From positions 4,836,001 through 4,900,000 of the forward strand of contig JACCLO010000004.1 in assembly GCA_029448655.1 (NCBI GenBank): a stretch of DNA of 64,000 nt, in the 5' to 3' direction. The position numbers and the translations under genes were made by a program. The notes under the pieces were generated by a model. It saw only the letters and a list, made by a program, of their open reading frames with translations, ran no database searches and had not been told where the DNA came from. Positions 50,610-62,282 of the stretch are shown here, in pieces. The first letter of the stretch is position 1, and every line of letters starts with the position of its first letter. This DNA comes from Wolfiporia cocos. Lineage: Eukaryota > Basidiomycota > Agaricomycetes > Polyporales > Phaeolaceae.

Positions 50610-51276
50610 AGAATGAACTACTTTTATGCAGATTAGATGAATTAGGTTCAAGCTAGGGAAGTCAAGACCTGATTGGCTCCTAATTTATCTAAACTAGCAA
50701 AGTCAATTTTTCCTGATGCACAGAGTCACCTGAGAGGGTATGTCATAAGCATGCACTTGATGTGTCCTGGCCACTGATTTCATGTGGCCATATAGAACAT
50801 TAAGATTCAATGTGCCTATGATTACAAAGACAAAGGAGTCAAATACCACATCCAATCAAGTCAGGTACATCCATATGGATCCTGATCTATTCAACAAACA
50901 CACACACTTCAACTTTTGTGAATTCCCAACAATCTTGCCACCACTACCCAAGGGCAACTTGTCACAAGCACATCATGACCATGTGCCATAATAGCTTAAG
51001 TACTGAGGCCCACAGATGCCAACAGAGTTGGCATTCTGCCCTTTTGGCACAATGGTTATTGCATTACAGCTGAGCATTGTTATTGGGTTCTCATGATAGC
51101 GCATGATACAACTGGACTCATGCTTACATCTCCTGTCAAGGCAGCCAACTCCATGTGGCACCATTTCTCAAGGTCCTCAACAGAGTGCATAATGTGTGGC
51201 ATGGGGCTATAATCAACATTGGGTTACTCTCAATGGCCCAGATCCAGGACACTTCATGGATTACTAAGTCAGATGG

Positions 51277-51690
51277 GAAGGCAAGATTGCCCATGCTCAC
51301 ATCACTCGTTTTGAAAGGGAGATCCCCTCAATCATTAACAATACCTGTGTGCATGAATGCATCACTGGCAAAGGAATCGGGCAGGAGTTCTTAGGACACA
51401 TCACTGAGCAAAGTTGGGTTATAGGCTTCCTGACAGAGTAGAGTACTTGGAAGGAACAATCACAGGCATCCAAGACTTGGATGCATGCAGGGAGGAGTTA
51501 GGACACCTTCATGCCCTGGGGATTAAGCATGGTGATGTCAACCATAGGAACTTCATCATGAGTGGTGGCCAGGCAAAACTCATTAATTTCGAGCATGGGG
51601 GTAGAGGAACAAAGGAAGAGATGCAAAGGGAGATGGAGACACTTGTTTATGAACTGAAAAAGAGCTTTAGTGTGTGCAAGTTGACTTCAA
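51277..51690 (+). pseudogene. Kinase-like pseudogene fragment, frameshifted
   Basis: Two frames together resemble a protein-kinase-like family that is expanded in Agaricomycetes and often mis-annotated. The first part has RFEREIPSIINN and GQEFLGHITEQSWVIGFL, then hits a stop at 51439; the second continues in another frame with RVEYLEG, ELGHLHALGIKHGDVNHRNF (catalytic-loop HGDxxxxN) and KLINFEHGG in place of the usual Asp-Phe-Glu/Gly metal site. The shift lies at about 51432-51444. The upstream nucleotide-binding lobe is not recognisable. It sits in the CpG-depleted block, so it is almost surely dead. Confidence 0.6.
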
Positions 51691-51915
51691 CACATCTGAT
51701 ATTCACATTGAGTTTTGTACTGCCATCTTACACCTGCTGTCAGCTGCCTTCATGTAACTTTGATTAATTCCAGACACCCTCACATCATTGTGCATCCGGC
51801 AGAAAAGAAAATGACTTGGCCAGCCCAGCTTAATTGCTTGTCCATGAGTAGCCAGCTGGCATAGCTACAATTGATGTCTATATCCACGACAGCTCCTTGA
51901 ACCAGACACTCACCG

Positions 51916-53847
51916 TCATCGTTTATGTGTCCCTCCACAGCTCTCACCAGCTTCTTCCGCCGCCGCCTCCTCCTCCGCCTCCTCCTTCGCCTTCCGCTTC
52001 CCCAGCCTCCTTCCTCCGTCATTTTTCTTCTTTCCCCTCACATCCTTGGCCGCACTCGCCTTCTTCACGGCTGCCCTTATCTCCTCCGTCCACTCCCTCA
52101 GCCGTTCCTCACTTGGCTCAGGTGCACCGTCCGCGTCGTCCTGGGTGGCAGACGTAGAGGCGAAGCGATTGAGCACCGCAACTTCAGTTTGCCAGACATC
52201 CATTCCGCCTGTCGCGCCAAGCACGCCAGAGCCAGGTGTATCAAACGCAGGCGTCTCGAGGATGAGCGGGAGATCTTGCGTGCGTGGGTCGGCGAGGATG
52301 TGGGCGAAGGTTTGTAGGCCGAGCTGCCCGCTGCAACACAATAGCCGTGTAGCATGATGTCGAAACGCATGGCAGGAAGGAAAACTTACATGCCGATATT
52401 CTCATGTCGGTCTCGTTTGCTGCCAAGGGCAACCTTTGAGTCGTTTATATGCATCCCACGCAGGTATTGTAGGCCGACTTCGCGCTCGAATTCGGCCACT
52501 GATATCGTGAGCTCAAACCACCGCTGAAGCAGTGTATAACATACTGGTTGCACTGGCACAAATGTGAATATTGCTTTGGCCGCACATAGAAACTAACAAA
52601 TGACCTACTCCCATCGTTCTTTGGTTCGAATGTCATATCCCTGAGTGTAGGGCATCATGAATGTGTGATACACTACGGGTTAATGACCGAGGTTCGAACG
52701 TACCGCGGCAAACATGTGGCCTTGCATCAGCTTTTTATCAGTAAAGAATATCCGCATGTCAATCAGGCAAACGTACATGTATCCAGGCAGACTCCTACTC
52801 GGCCTTTGTCCTCGACCTGCGCGATAATCCCGCCCAGCTCACTGAAGCGTGAGCCTATCACGTTTCCTGAACCTGCCTTCGCGCAGACAACTCTATCAGC
52901 GGGCGTGCACAAATGGGCGGCATGAAACAAACCATGTTCTCGAGGACGGTCACGACAGATTTGGTCTCCTTATGCGCACGATTCACGCATGCAGCTATCA
53001 GCGCTATGGACTCTTCCGCGGTGGTTTGACCAACGGTGGATCCAGGGCTGGAAATGTGCTGCAGTAAACATGTGTTCCGGAAAGACATCTTCAGGCTTAC
53101 TGAAAGTTGTATAGATGTAGGCCGAGCTGTTCACATCGCTTGAGGTCATCCAAGAAACATTGAAATGATTTTTCACGTTTCTGACTGAGTAACCATCAAA
53201 ACGTCAGCAATGCTAATAGTTTGCGCAAGTATGATACGCGTACTGGTCAGGGTTTCCTAAATTGATGAGATAACTTCCGTGCGGTAGAACGTGTGCTGGG
53301 GAGTAGCCGAACACCTTCAAACGTGATTGAAACAATGCTGCAGACTCGGGGGTCAGAGCTGATGATGACCATTTATGCTGTGACTTCAGAAACAACGCAA
53401 ATGCATTTGCACTGCAATACCGAAATGTTCTCATTATTGTAGGCGTCGCTCAGAGCAAGTGATGACTTACCCAACTTTCGCTGCATTTAGAATTGCGTTC
53501 TCAACGCCGCCGGCAGCGGAAATATGTGGCCCAATCTTCCATAAGACCTGCGCTCTCGGAGCGAAATCTGTAGGTACCGGTTCCGCTACCGATGCCTTAC
53601 TACGTTTCCTGCTATTCTTGTTGACAGTCTCAGGCTGGACGTCCTCCGAGGAAGTCTCGGCTGCGCCTCTCAGAGATGATTTTGATTTTCGAGCACGCTT
53701 CGCTGGTTTAGGGTTGTCTTCGGTGTCTGCATTGTCTGCTGAATCCTGGACGGCTGTATCCTGGACAGAGACAAAGCCCCTCACTCGGTGGCTTGCGTGC
53801 AGTGATGCGCCAAGACGAGTGCTTCGTCTGAGTACGACATTAGACAT
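51916..53847 (-). CDS. apn1: AP endonuclease Apn1 (endonuclease IV family)
   Basis: Zinc-dependent AP endonuclease/3'-diesterase of base excision repair. Ten exons in transcript order: 53471-53847, 53244-53411, 53101-53184, 52933-53047, 52777-52876, 52704-52720 (17 nt), 52609-52640, 52545-52552 (8 nt), 52390-52498, 51916-52330; total 1425 nt, 474 residues. A 110-residue basic N-terminus ([15 protein letters not shown]) looks like nuclear targeting. The TIM-barrel ligands of the E. coli Nfo enzyme are all visible: [35 protein letters not shown] (Asp and His), [17 protein letters not shown] (Asp and His) and ILETP. The 8-nt exon TGCAACCA is needed to restore [15 protein letters not shown]. The C-terminus is a charged, low-complexity Lys/Glu tail. 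It is divergent from the small gene at 54163, 315 bases apart. Confidence 0.94.
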
Positions 53848-54162
53848 TGCGCCAACAGAGCGGAGGTGAATAACACGAGATCAAGATCAATATGGAAGGC
53901 AGCCAGCCGCGTCGGGCTCGGAGTCGCAATCATCATGTGCACGTGATGGCGACTGCGAGGCCGAAATTGGCAGGTGGTGTATTCGAGCGGGTTCGTGTTC
54001 ATACCGAAAGCCTGCATGATGTCATTGCTCTGTGGCGACGCCATCCCTCATATATACTCTAGCATATCTCGCCAATTTCTCCTCATCACCGCACGCATAA
54101 TCTGAGCCTCTATTTTCTCAGCTCCCACTGCGCCGTGACAACGCGTCATATCCGCAACCAGC

Positions 54163-54645
54163 ATGAGTTACCTTGTACCATCCCAGGAAGAGAAGGTTAC
54201 ATCCACGTCTCCGTGGCACGGGAAACTCCCCGTTGATCATGAGATCCCTCCTCAGTCCCAGCAGAATCTCCTTGACACGGAGGTCGCGAGCCATCTTGTG
54301 CCGCCGCAGGAAGAGAAGCGGGACTTCTCGAACATAGGGAAATGTAAGCTGCGTGCAGTACACCATGTGTCCTCGCACTGACCCCATTGTTAGCCTCGCT
54401 AGATAAGGGTATGTCCACTACCTCGCGTTGCCTCCGTCTACATGGCAGGGTGTGAGGTGCTCATTCGATTACCCGCAGGTCTTGATCGGCTCAAGCAAGA
54501 GCTGGATTCTCGTTCTGTTCGCGATGAGTCACAGAGCAGAGACGAGCTAGCCCGCAATAAACAAATCGCAGGGTCTGTGCTTGCGGGTGCTGCCGGTGTA
54601 ACAGGGGAAGACCTTGGCGTCGCTGAGAACAAGCAGTTGGTATGA
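54163..54645 (+). CDS. Small unknown protein
   Basis: Proposed exons 54163-54343, 54394-54408 (15 nt) and 54449-54645, giving 130 residues in phase. The N-terminus has an internal echo, LVPSQEEK and LVPPQEEK, around HEIPPQSQQNLLD; the C-terminal part is helical and charged (LPAGLDRLKQELDSR, DELARNKQIAGSVLAG). Donors GTAAGC and GTATGT are good, and a CTGAC branch site precedes the 15-nt exon, but the second intron would be only 40 nt; skipping the middle exon also keeps the frame (joining Lys-Trp-Cys-Glu). No family recognised. It shares a divergent promoter with apn1. Confidence 0.55.
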
Positions 54646-56063
54646 AGATAGCATTGTACAGATAAATAATCTCCGTACATCATGGAATCCACAGCCCACT
54701 CATACCTGAATATTAATTTCTTGATATCTCGTGGCTTGTGTGTAGTTGCGGGGTCCCGCTGATACGCATGCAAATGAACTATGGTGGCGAGCTGAGTCCG
54801 TGCCTTGAGCTTGAGTACGGGTAGTATGGAGGGCCTGCAGTGCAAGGTTCAGGCTTGAAATACACAATAAAGGGATAATGTTACAATAAACTATGCCGAG
54901 ATGAATGGAACAGCGTCAGATAGATCGTGTGCATCCGCTGATCTCTAATATACTTCAGTAAAAGTACATCAAAAGCGTGGCGGTGTTTTGAGAGCATCAC
55001 GAAAGCCCATCTATACGATTTCGGAATCTTGACGAATGTATGGCACAAGGTCATATGGGTACAACCAGTTCATTGTGTGGCACATCTAGGGTCCTCAGCT
55101 TCAGAAAGTGTCGGGGGGACTTGCGTGGAGAAGGAAGTGAGGGATGAAGTATCGTTAGGTGAACATATTACGCAGGCTAAACGTATCGCAAAGTGATCAA
55201 TCTATTTCAAAGTGTTCGCCGAAAATACACTGAAGCTGCATTCACCTGGTAGGTAAGCGGTGATCAAGCGGGATGTATGAAAAGCATGATAGTAATCGAG
55301 ATACAGGCAATGACACAATGTGGAGATGAGTGCCGTAGACTACGTCTTGTACTGAAGAGAGCCTGCGCCAGTGTATGATAGTTCAGATAAAATATCGCGA
55401 CATCGGTGGACAACCTTCACAGAGTTCGATAAATAGGTCGGTTCTTGCATTAGGTATAGCGTATCGGAGCAAATGCCGAATGATCCGAAACATAACCCAT
55501 CAGAGATGGGGATTCAAACTCAATCTGTCAAGGATAATGTCAATGTTCACATATGAGCAGATCCCTCAGACATCGCAGCTATCGCACGTACAGAATTACA
55601 TTCCGGACATGAAGATGTTGCGGCAAAGACGCGTTCCAAAGGCTGAGCGCTCAATTACCAGCCACAGTGCGACGTAGCGATCCGGCAAGTTACAGTATGT
55701 TGTCCAGCTCGCCAAGCTGCTGGCTTCAGTGGAGCAAGAGCCGAATGTTTATAACTTCATATCCTGCACAATTCGTCGCATTGGAGAGGTGACGGCAATT
55801 ATGCAGACGGCTATAATATAGGTGATATGAGGCATAATTGACAGCAGTGATACGGGGAATACCGTGTACTGCGCACAACGTGCATATATGCAAGTGCCGT
55901 GAGAAACTGTAGGGTTGGGTCTAGATGTCTCCTTGTATCTGGCCTTCTACCTGCACGCTATCCAGGCCAGCAATTCCTCAAAGTGTACGTGTGTGAGCAG
56001 TTTGCATTGCGTGGCTATTCTCTGACTGTGAATAGAGCCCTCGCTGATCTCTGCTTCGATTCA
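54646..56063. other. Intergenic, no gene seen
   Basis: AT-rich, no supported coding region. The IRG frame is open for 165 bases upstream of its ATG (from 55899) but has no earlier ATG there. Confidence 0.45.
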
Positions 56064-57990
56064 ATGGGTGCCGCCGAGTCAGCCATTGCTGCTGAAGCGG
56101 CAGCTGTCGCTCAAGCAGCAGCCGCTGCCGAGGCAGTGGCTGCTGCTAACATGGCAATCACTGCTGACGTGTTTGCTGCCAAAATGGTGTTCGCTGCTGA
56201 AGCAGCCATTGTTGCTGCGGCTTCAGGTGGATTCGTGGTTGCCGGAGGGGTGACGTTGACTGGCATAGCGGCGTGGGGCCTATATCACATGTTGCGCTCA
56301 AGACAGCTCCGTCCTAACGAAGTTATGAAAGCGATTGAGCTGCGCATAAGGATCAGAGAAGGGCGCACGCATTTGAAAGCCGGGGAAGAGGAGCATGCGT
56401 GGCAAAGGGCCGGAGAGCAGAGCGAGAGTCAAGGGGGGGCACAGCGGTCCACCGCTAGAAAGCAGGAAGCAGTGTGCAAACGCCGAGCCGACGCGAAATC
56501 AAAGGAAGAAAGAGATCGCGGTAATCGGGATAGGGCTAGGACTGGCAGGGAGAGAGACCATATAGATCGGGAGAGAAGCACAGCTGATGGGGAGGGACAG
56601 CAAGCGGGGCAGGAAAGGCGAGGGGCGGATAGGGCACTGAGAGATAAGAAGATTGCAGATGGGGTAAAGGATGCGGCTGAGGAGAACCAGCAACATGCTG
56701 ACGAGGAAACTTCTCATTTGCAGAAGGTCCTTGCCGAATTGGAGGGGCAAAATCGCAAGCCGCAGATGAACATCGAGCCTGTGCGTCTGCCGACGCGCGA
56801 AGAATTCGAGGAGACCAGGAGGAAGCTAGGGTATCGGGAGCATCTGATCCACTTTGCCATTGCGGGTTGCTCGGGTAGTGGCAAGTCGACTTTGATCAAT
56901 GCATTGCGCGGCCTGCGCGCCAGGGATTCCGGTGCAGCCAGAGTTGATACCAACGAAACGACAATGGCGATCGCGCGCTATCCAGACCCCGACCCCGATA
57001 CCCCGATAGTGTGGTATGATATCCCAGGCGCGGGCACGCTGAATATCCCTGGCGAAGACTATTTCATCGCACAGGGGCTTTTTGCCTTTGACGCAATTAT
57101 CGTACTGTATGACGACCGCTTCACTGAGGTGGATGTCGCGATCTTGGAGAACGCTGCCCTATTCACTATCCCCACCTACATCGTCCGCTCCAAATCCAAA
57201 TTCCACATCGACAATACTGCGAGAGACGATCCCGATGAAAGTGACGAGGAAGAGAGCGATCTGTCAGCATTCGCAAAAGCACGCAATAAGTACATCGAGA
57301 AATCGAGGCAAAATGTGGAGGAAAACCTCCAAAAGGCTGGACTGACCAATCAGCGGATTTATCTCATAGATGCGGCAGAGTGTTTAGTCCATCTGGTAAA
57401 GGTGTATCGCCAAACATTTAAGGAGAACGATGGTCGATCAGCACAGAAGGAACGCAAGAAAGCCAGGAAAGCGGCGGAGCCCATCGACGAACTAGTGCTT
57501 ATACATGATCTTCTGATAAAGACAGTTGAACGGCGGCGGGCCGAGCCTGGTTGGCTGGGACCCTGCTGGCAATGGTCAAAGCAGGAAGGCCGTGATCTCG
57601 TGGCTGGCGACGATGCCAAAGACATCATTTCTATAATGATCGACTGTGGAACAAGTATTTTGGATTCTAATCTTGAGCAGCTGTCTAAGGTGGTGGAAAG
57701 AGCTGAGGATAGTTCGAAAGGTAAATGCCCCTGACAGTTAGTAACAATATTAATTTATACTGACTAGCTGACTAAAAGCTTCATCTGCAATGTCTATGAG
57801 CATACCAGGTTATTACGAGGCTCGCGCGACAGCTTTAAATGCTGCCACTACGCAGGAAGAGCCCCAAATCGACGCAGAGCTCGCCGTGGACGCAAGTTAT
57901 CAGCAGGGGACTCCTCCGTCCGCGCCTCTACTAGGAGTCGCAAACGAGACAAATCCCTCCGATCAGTGGGAAGTACTCGACGGGATGTAG
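56064..57990 (+). CDS. IRG-type (immunity-related) GTPase
   Basis: Large GTPase of the interferon-inducible IRG fold, 622 residues from exons 56064-57720 and 57779-57990 (58-nt intron, phase 1). Residues 1-50 are extremely Ala-rich, then a hydrophobic membrane-type helix (SGGFVVAGGVTLTGIAAWGL). Residues 85-235 are a highly charged Arg/Glu/Asp/Gln coiled-coil stretch. The G domain follows: P-loop AGCSGSGKST (268-276), G3 DIPGAGT from Asp319, and the G4 position VRSKSKFHID, where the expected SKxD reads Ser-Lys-Ser-Lys (376-379), so the guanine-contacting aspartate appears replaced. The tail includes DQWEVLDGM. Known animal IRGs remodel membranes around parasites; fungal homologues exist but their role is unknown. 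The second exon is inferred from phase and splice sites; without it the frame ends at 57734. Confidence 0.85.
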
Positions 57991-60195
57991 TTGTTCCGAG
58001 ACCAGACATAGCCTGTGTATCATGGCTCTTTGGATGTACCAGTTTGTGCTCTCCGAGAGTTCTGTCTACTCATGATTGCCCCCTTTCCCTTTACTCCCCA
58101 TATTCTGTACGTGATTCATGCCCGGACTGTGCAATATCCATTTCTGACAGATGACTTGTTGCTTGTGCACTGGCTAACATCTGCGCTTGGAAAGTGTATA
58201 CATCCATAGAGTTGGATGATATGAAGTATGGAGTTGCGTGCACTGTGACATCATAAGATTGCACATAAGATTGCGCGCACAAATATGCATATGTCGAGGC
58301 ACAGCACAGCAGCGCGAGACTATAGTAGCTTAAATGCCGCTCAGTATCGCGCTGGGGAGGAATCTGAATCCATCTTAATAATCTGTGCGTTTGAGTTGAC
58401 TTCGGCGTTGACATCCAGCGCACAAGCTGGTCGCGGCCGCGCGGTGCTTCGTCGAGGTCGAATAGAAGGTGCAACAAGCGCATCGTTTGCTCACCGAGAG
58501 AATGCAGCCAATATTAATCATCATTTTATTATCGTCTCTTGGCACATGTCAGGCCTCGTTGCCCTGGTGCCCCACAGCTGTCAGAAATATGCATGCAATA
58601 CTGTAACGCACCATCTCAACAACTGCGCGATCGAGTAAGAGGTAGGTTGCATCATATGTAAATGGATATAATGGCTCATGGCACTAAGAGATGGCCCCGC
58701 ATAACTACCACTGCGGAGTATGCCTGTCGTGGCATGGCAAGTGCCGCGGCCAGGATCATTGACATGACCTGTAATCCCGCGCGATTGAACACAACCATCC
58801 ATGCCTGGATAAGCATAAGCAAGCAACCTCAATCAGCAGGTCCTTTATACAGCGTCTCGCATAGCATAGCCTAAACGTGCGACGGAGCAGAGGAAGATCA
58901 GTCCAAAGAATAGTGAAGGGAGTTATGAGCCGTGCCAGAGCTCATGCACATGTCCGAGTGCCCACCAAGAATCTATACATGACTGGGATGGAGGTGATTA
59001 GAATCCTCACCGCAGATTCACAGAGTCCGAGAACGTGCAACTGCGATCCAGTCTCCTTGGCCTCTCCCTATCCTGCACCGTCTGCGTCACCGATGCTGTG
59101 ATATGTTACATATCGCGCTTACTCAGACTGCGTGCCCACGATTGAGGCAAGTCATTGGCCAGGTTCGCATTTGCACAAGATGTACTGAGTACTTACATAT
59201 TCTAGGACCCGATGCAGGCGGAACCTAAGCATATGTAGAGCGCCTGACTCCCTTGGCGGATCATGATAGTGGCACACTCGCGCCCATGCTTACACTTCGC
59301 AAGCGTAGAACGAGGAAAGCACCTGGAAGACGTCGATATGATTGTGCGTCAGGAGGGTGGGCGAAGTGCTGATATGTTAATACAGGACGATATCGCGTCG
59401 TTAACATCGAATCTGAGTTTGTGGCTTGGGTTCGCAGGCTCTTCTCGCTAGTGGCCTTTGCCTGCCCGCAGTCCCAGCATCACGTACATAGAAGATGGGT
59501 ATCTGCACGCACTTTGTGTTGTTGAGAGTGCTACGTATTTGTGACATGCAGCTGAAGGCTGTGGTTCTCACTCTGCGTCGAGCGAGAGCCGCACAGTCGC
59601 AGATCTAATAGCACGTCGATGACCGCGCAGGAAGCAATAAGAGCATCCTACTAGCGTGAAAAGCAGTTTCGCGAGAGCTAGACTCGACAATGGCATGACG
59701 GATATCCAGTACCTGCTTGGGCTCGCTTCCCACTTGGACGATGGAGGTAAATGATCAACTTGGTCAATGAGTGACTGATTGGCGTACTCAAAGGGAGGGG
59801 AAGGGGGGTTGCAACGCGCTTGACTTGACTGGGAGAGGTCCTCCCATCGAGTCTGTCCCGGTAGGATCAACAGCCTACGGCCTCGGTCAACCCCGCTGCA
59901 GAAAGCGCGACGGGTCTATGTTCGTAACGCTGTGTCGGCTGCATGCCGTATCGGCCTGTATCGCACACAAGAAGAGTCTCAATCTGTACACTGTATCGTG
60001 GCGGGCGATGGCAGAATTTGTGGCAGAATTTCAACGTTACGATTCAGAGGCGCTACCGCTGTGATTGTGGCGCCGAACGTGCAAAATGCCGCCGGTGTTA
60101 TCCTGTCCATGCTCGCAGCTGCCTGGCGCAGATTATCAGTACCTCGCTACCTCGGCCTTGTCAGCCTCTCTTTCACCGCCGGAACTCTACATCAT
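57991..60195. other. Intergenic, no gene seen
   Basis: Short open frames on both strands lack motifs and splice-compatible partners. The end holds the promoter of the BTB gene. Confidence 0.45.
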
Positions 60196-61289
60196 ATGGC
60201 CAACGATGCGGCGATGACTCCGCCTGCCAGTGAGGTTCAACCCGGACGTCGGCACGCGAGATACTGGCTGGACGACGGCTCTCTCGTCGTTCGCGCCCAG
60301 GATGACTTGTTCAAGGTCCATCGCACGCTGCTCCAGAGGCGCTCGAACGTAGTCTCTGCGCTGTGTGAAGGCGCGACGCAAGGTCAGGATGGGGATCTTG
60401 GTGGGTGCCCAGTCGTCCACATCCCAGAAGAGCGGAATGTCAGCAGCGCGGACTTCGAGGCACTCCTCGCACACCTGTACCACGACAGGTGTGTTTATAC
60501 AGCGAGATGAATAGCGATAGAACCAGTTAATTCGCCTCGAGCCCAATAGATTCTAGCTCTGCATTTCCGCAAGTGGCGTCCGTCCTAAGGGTGTCATCGG
60601 CGGGACAACTGGATTTCCCGTCAATCCATCAGCTCGCACGGAGTACGTTTGAAAAGATGATGCCCACAGGTCCAGAGCCCTTCCTTCAGGTAGAAGACCC
60701 GGACGACGCGCTCACACTCGCAGTTGATTACAATGTGTATCCAGTGCGCACGGCGATATTGTCAAGCCTTCTATTCATTTAACGATGCCGCTAGGTACAA
60801 AAAACGCTCTTCTATACCGTAGCAACACACGCCCATCTCGACCACGACGAGCCCGACGGGCCTTCACCCGATGGGTCAACCCCTTCGACACAAGTTCCAG
60901 ACACGCGCCTGACACTCTCACCCGCGCTCACCGCACGCTGCCAGGCTCTGCTGAATGACCTCGTCGCCCACTTCACTCCGATCCTCTTCACTGTTGCAAC
61001 CGCCGGACACATGCAATGTACAGATGTCTTCGCGGAAATGTGGATGCCCCTCGTAATTCAGCCCGCACTAGAGTGCAGCGGACTCTGCCGTCCCATCGAG
61101 ACGCTACAGACGATCATCGACCTCGATTGGGGGGCACAAGGAGTGTGTGCCGAATGTGTGCAGGAGAAGAGAGAGGAGTGGAGGGCCGAGCAGCGCACGG
61201 TGTGGGAACGAATGGACAAATGGCTAGGACTTACGGGACTCCCGCACAGCAGCGGTGTTAACGCTTCGCGCGAGGGCAGATCTCAGTAA
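60196..61289 (+). CDS. BTB/POZ domain protein
   Basis: Protein-interaction domain protein of a kind strongly expanded in Agaricomycetes, where members may act as Cullin-3 adaptors. Exons 60196-60488, 60557-60743 and 60795-61289, 324 residues in phase. The BTB core is clear: YWLDDGSLVVRAQDDLFKVH, then RTLLQRRSNVVSALCEG, VVHIPEERNVSSADFEALLA and HLYHD. Exon 2 continues with VASVLRVSSAGQLDFPSIHQ and exon 3 with VQKTLFYTVATHAHLDHDEP. The C-terminal part has several cysteines (ECSGLCRPIE, GVCAECVQEKREEW). An alternative donor/acceptor pair for intron 1 would change a few residues after YHD. Partner and pathway are unknown. Confidence 0.88.
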
Positions 61290-61595
61290 CGTCTTTCATG
61301 GAATTCCTCGCTGCTCTCAGGATATGTCTCCTCGAGGGATGTTTGGAACCGGACATCCTGCAATCAAAGTCTTAGGTCAGCTGCTACGTGCGTCATAGTG
61401 TCGAGGTGTCAGGTCTTCAGCTTCAAATTGCGATTGAGGTCGGGCCCATTCTCATCAGTCTGAAGGTGTGAGGCCTTGAGGGCTAACTCACGTATCTATC
61501 TCAAGGCCTCATCAGCAAGGTGCAGCATTGAATTTTACACCAGTGAAACGCACTAGATCTACTGTTTGTTCATCGGTCACAATGAACCCTTGCAG

Positions 61596-62282
61596 TGTCC
61601 GTCGACTCGGAATCTGATTCAGAGTATACGTCCACTTCCTTCGATGTAGGCCGGGCGACGTCTATTGGGACTTCAGCCCCATCCCGTTCTACCCTCCAAT
61701 CCTATGGAGGTGCATTATCGAATCTCGAATTCAGGCGATAGTCATGCGCTTAAGCCCTCGTTAGAGCCGTCGTCGTCGTCTGTGAGCGCGACCCTCAGCT
61801 ATGCTCTTATCAATATGCTTGCTTAACCCGCAGTCGCGACAAGGCGAAACTGGTAAGTACTAACGTGCAGCATTGCCTGCTCGTGAGATATCTGAAAACG
61901 ACGACACAAGCAATGATGGAAAGTAAGAGAATACCAAGGGAATGCACACAAGGTATGCAGGAAGGCGAAGAGATGTGCAATAGATCGGCGACGACTTACT
62001 GTTCCCTCATACATACCTGATACAATGCAAGTAGGGCGCTGAAACTGACGGAACTGTAACAGAAGTATGACGCGAGCTGTCGGGCAGCTAGTCAGCCCGT
62101 GAGACCGGACCTCCAGTAAAGGCTACACGAACTGCTGCATATGGTACCATCAGCGAAAGCATTCTCGCCAACCATCCTCCCTTGCGTGCCTTTGATGGTC
62201 CACCTGCAGGTAAGTAGCCCGTCACGCATGAAGCTCACGAACCTTCCCACATTCTGCAGCGCGAGACATCAAGCTAACATAG
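61596..62282 (+). CDS. Possible multi-exon gene, structure unresolved
   Basis: Several coding-like pieces on the plus strand: 61596-61738 (SVDSESDSEYTSTSFDVG and following), a short piece near 61835-61853 before a GTAAGTACTAAC donor, and 62092-62219 (ETGPPVKATRTAAYGTISES and ANHPPLRAFDGPPA), which ends at a strong CAG/GTAAGT donor and would join 62260-62282 with a stop. I could not connect the first pieces in phase, nor find a start, and the minus strand also shows competing hydrophobic frames here. No family recognised; low confidence. Confidence 0.28.

Larger units (their letters stand above)
47100..51780. other. CpG-depleted block of decayed repeats
   Basis: CG dinucleotides almost disappear here while TG and CA are abundant, in contrast to the gene-bearing DNA on the right side. 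The block contains a head-to-head inverted repeat (49241-50609) and a frameshifted kinase-like relic (51277-51690). Such a pattern is expected when cytosine-methylated transposon DNA decays by deamination. No intact gene was found. Confidence 0.7.

Noticed and set aside
51040..51100. tRNA-like TTGGCACAATGGTTATTG with D-arm features
   Set aside because: No B-box with the right spacing and no acceptor pairing; probably a tRNA-derived SINE remnant in the decayed block.
51432..51444. An intron that would rescue the kinase-like frame
   Set aside because: No GT-AG pair of at least 35 nt removes the stop and restores the frame without deleting conserved residues.
53781..54044. Minus-strand frame starting MASPQSNDIMQAFGMNTNPL overlapping the Apn1 start
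   Set aside because: Out of frame with Apn1, no motif, and it lies in the divergent promoter.
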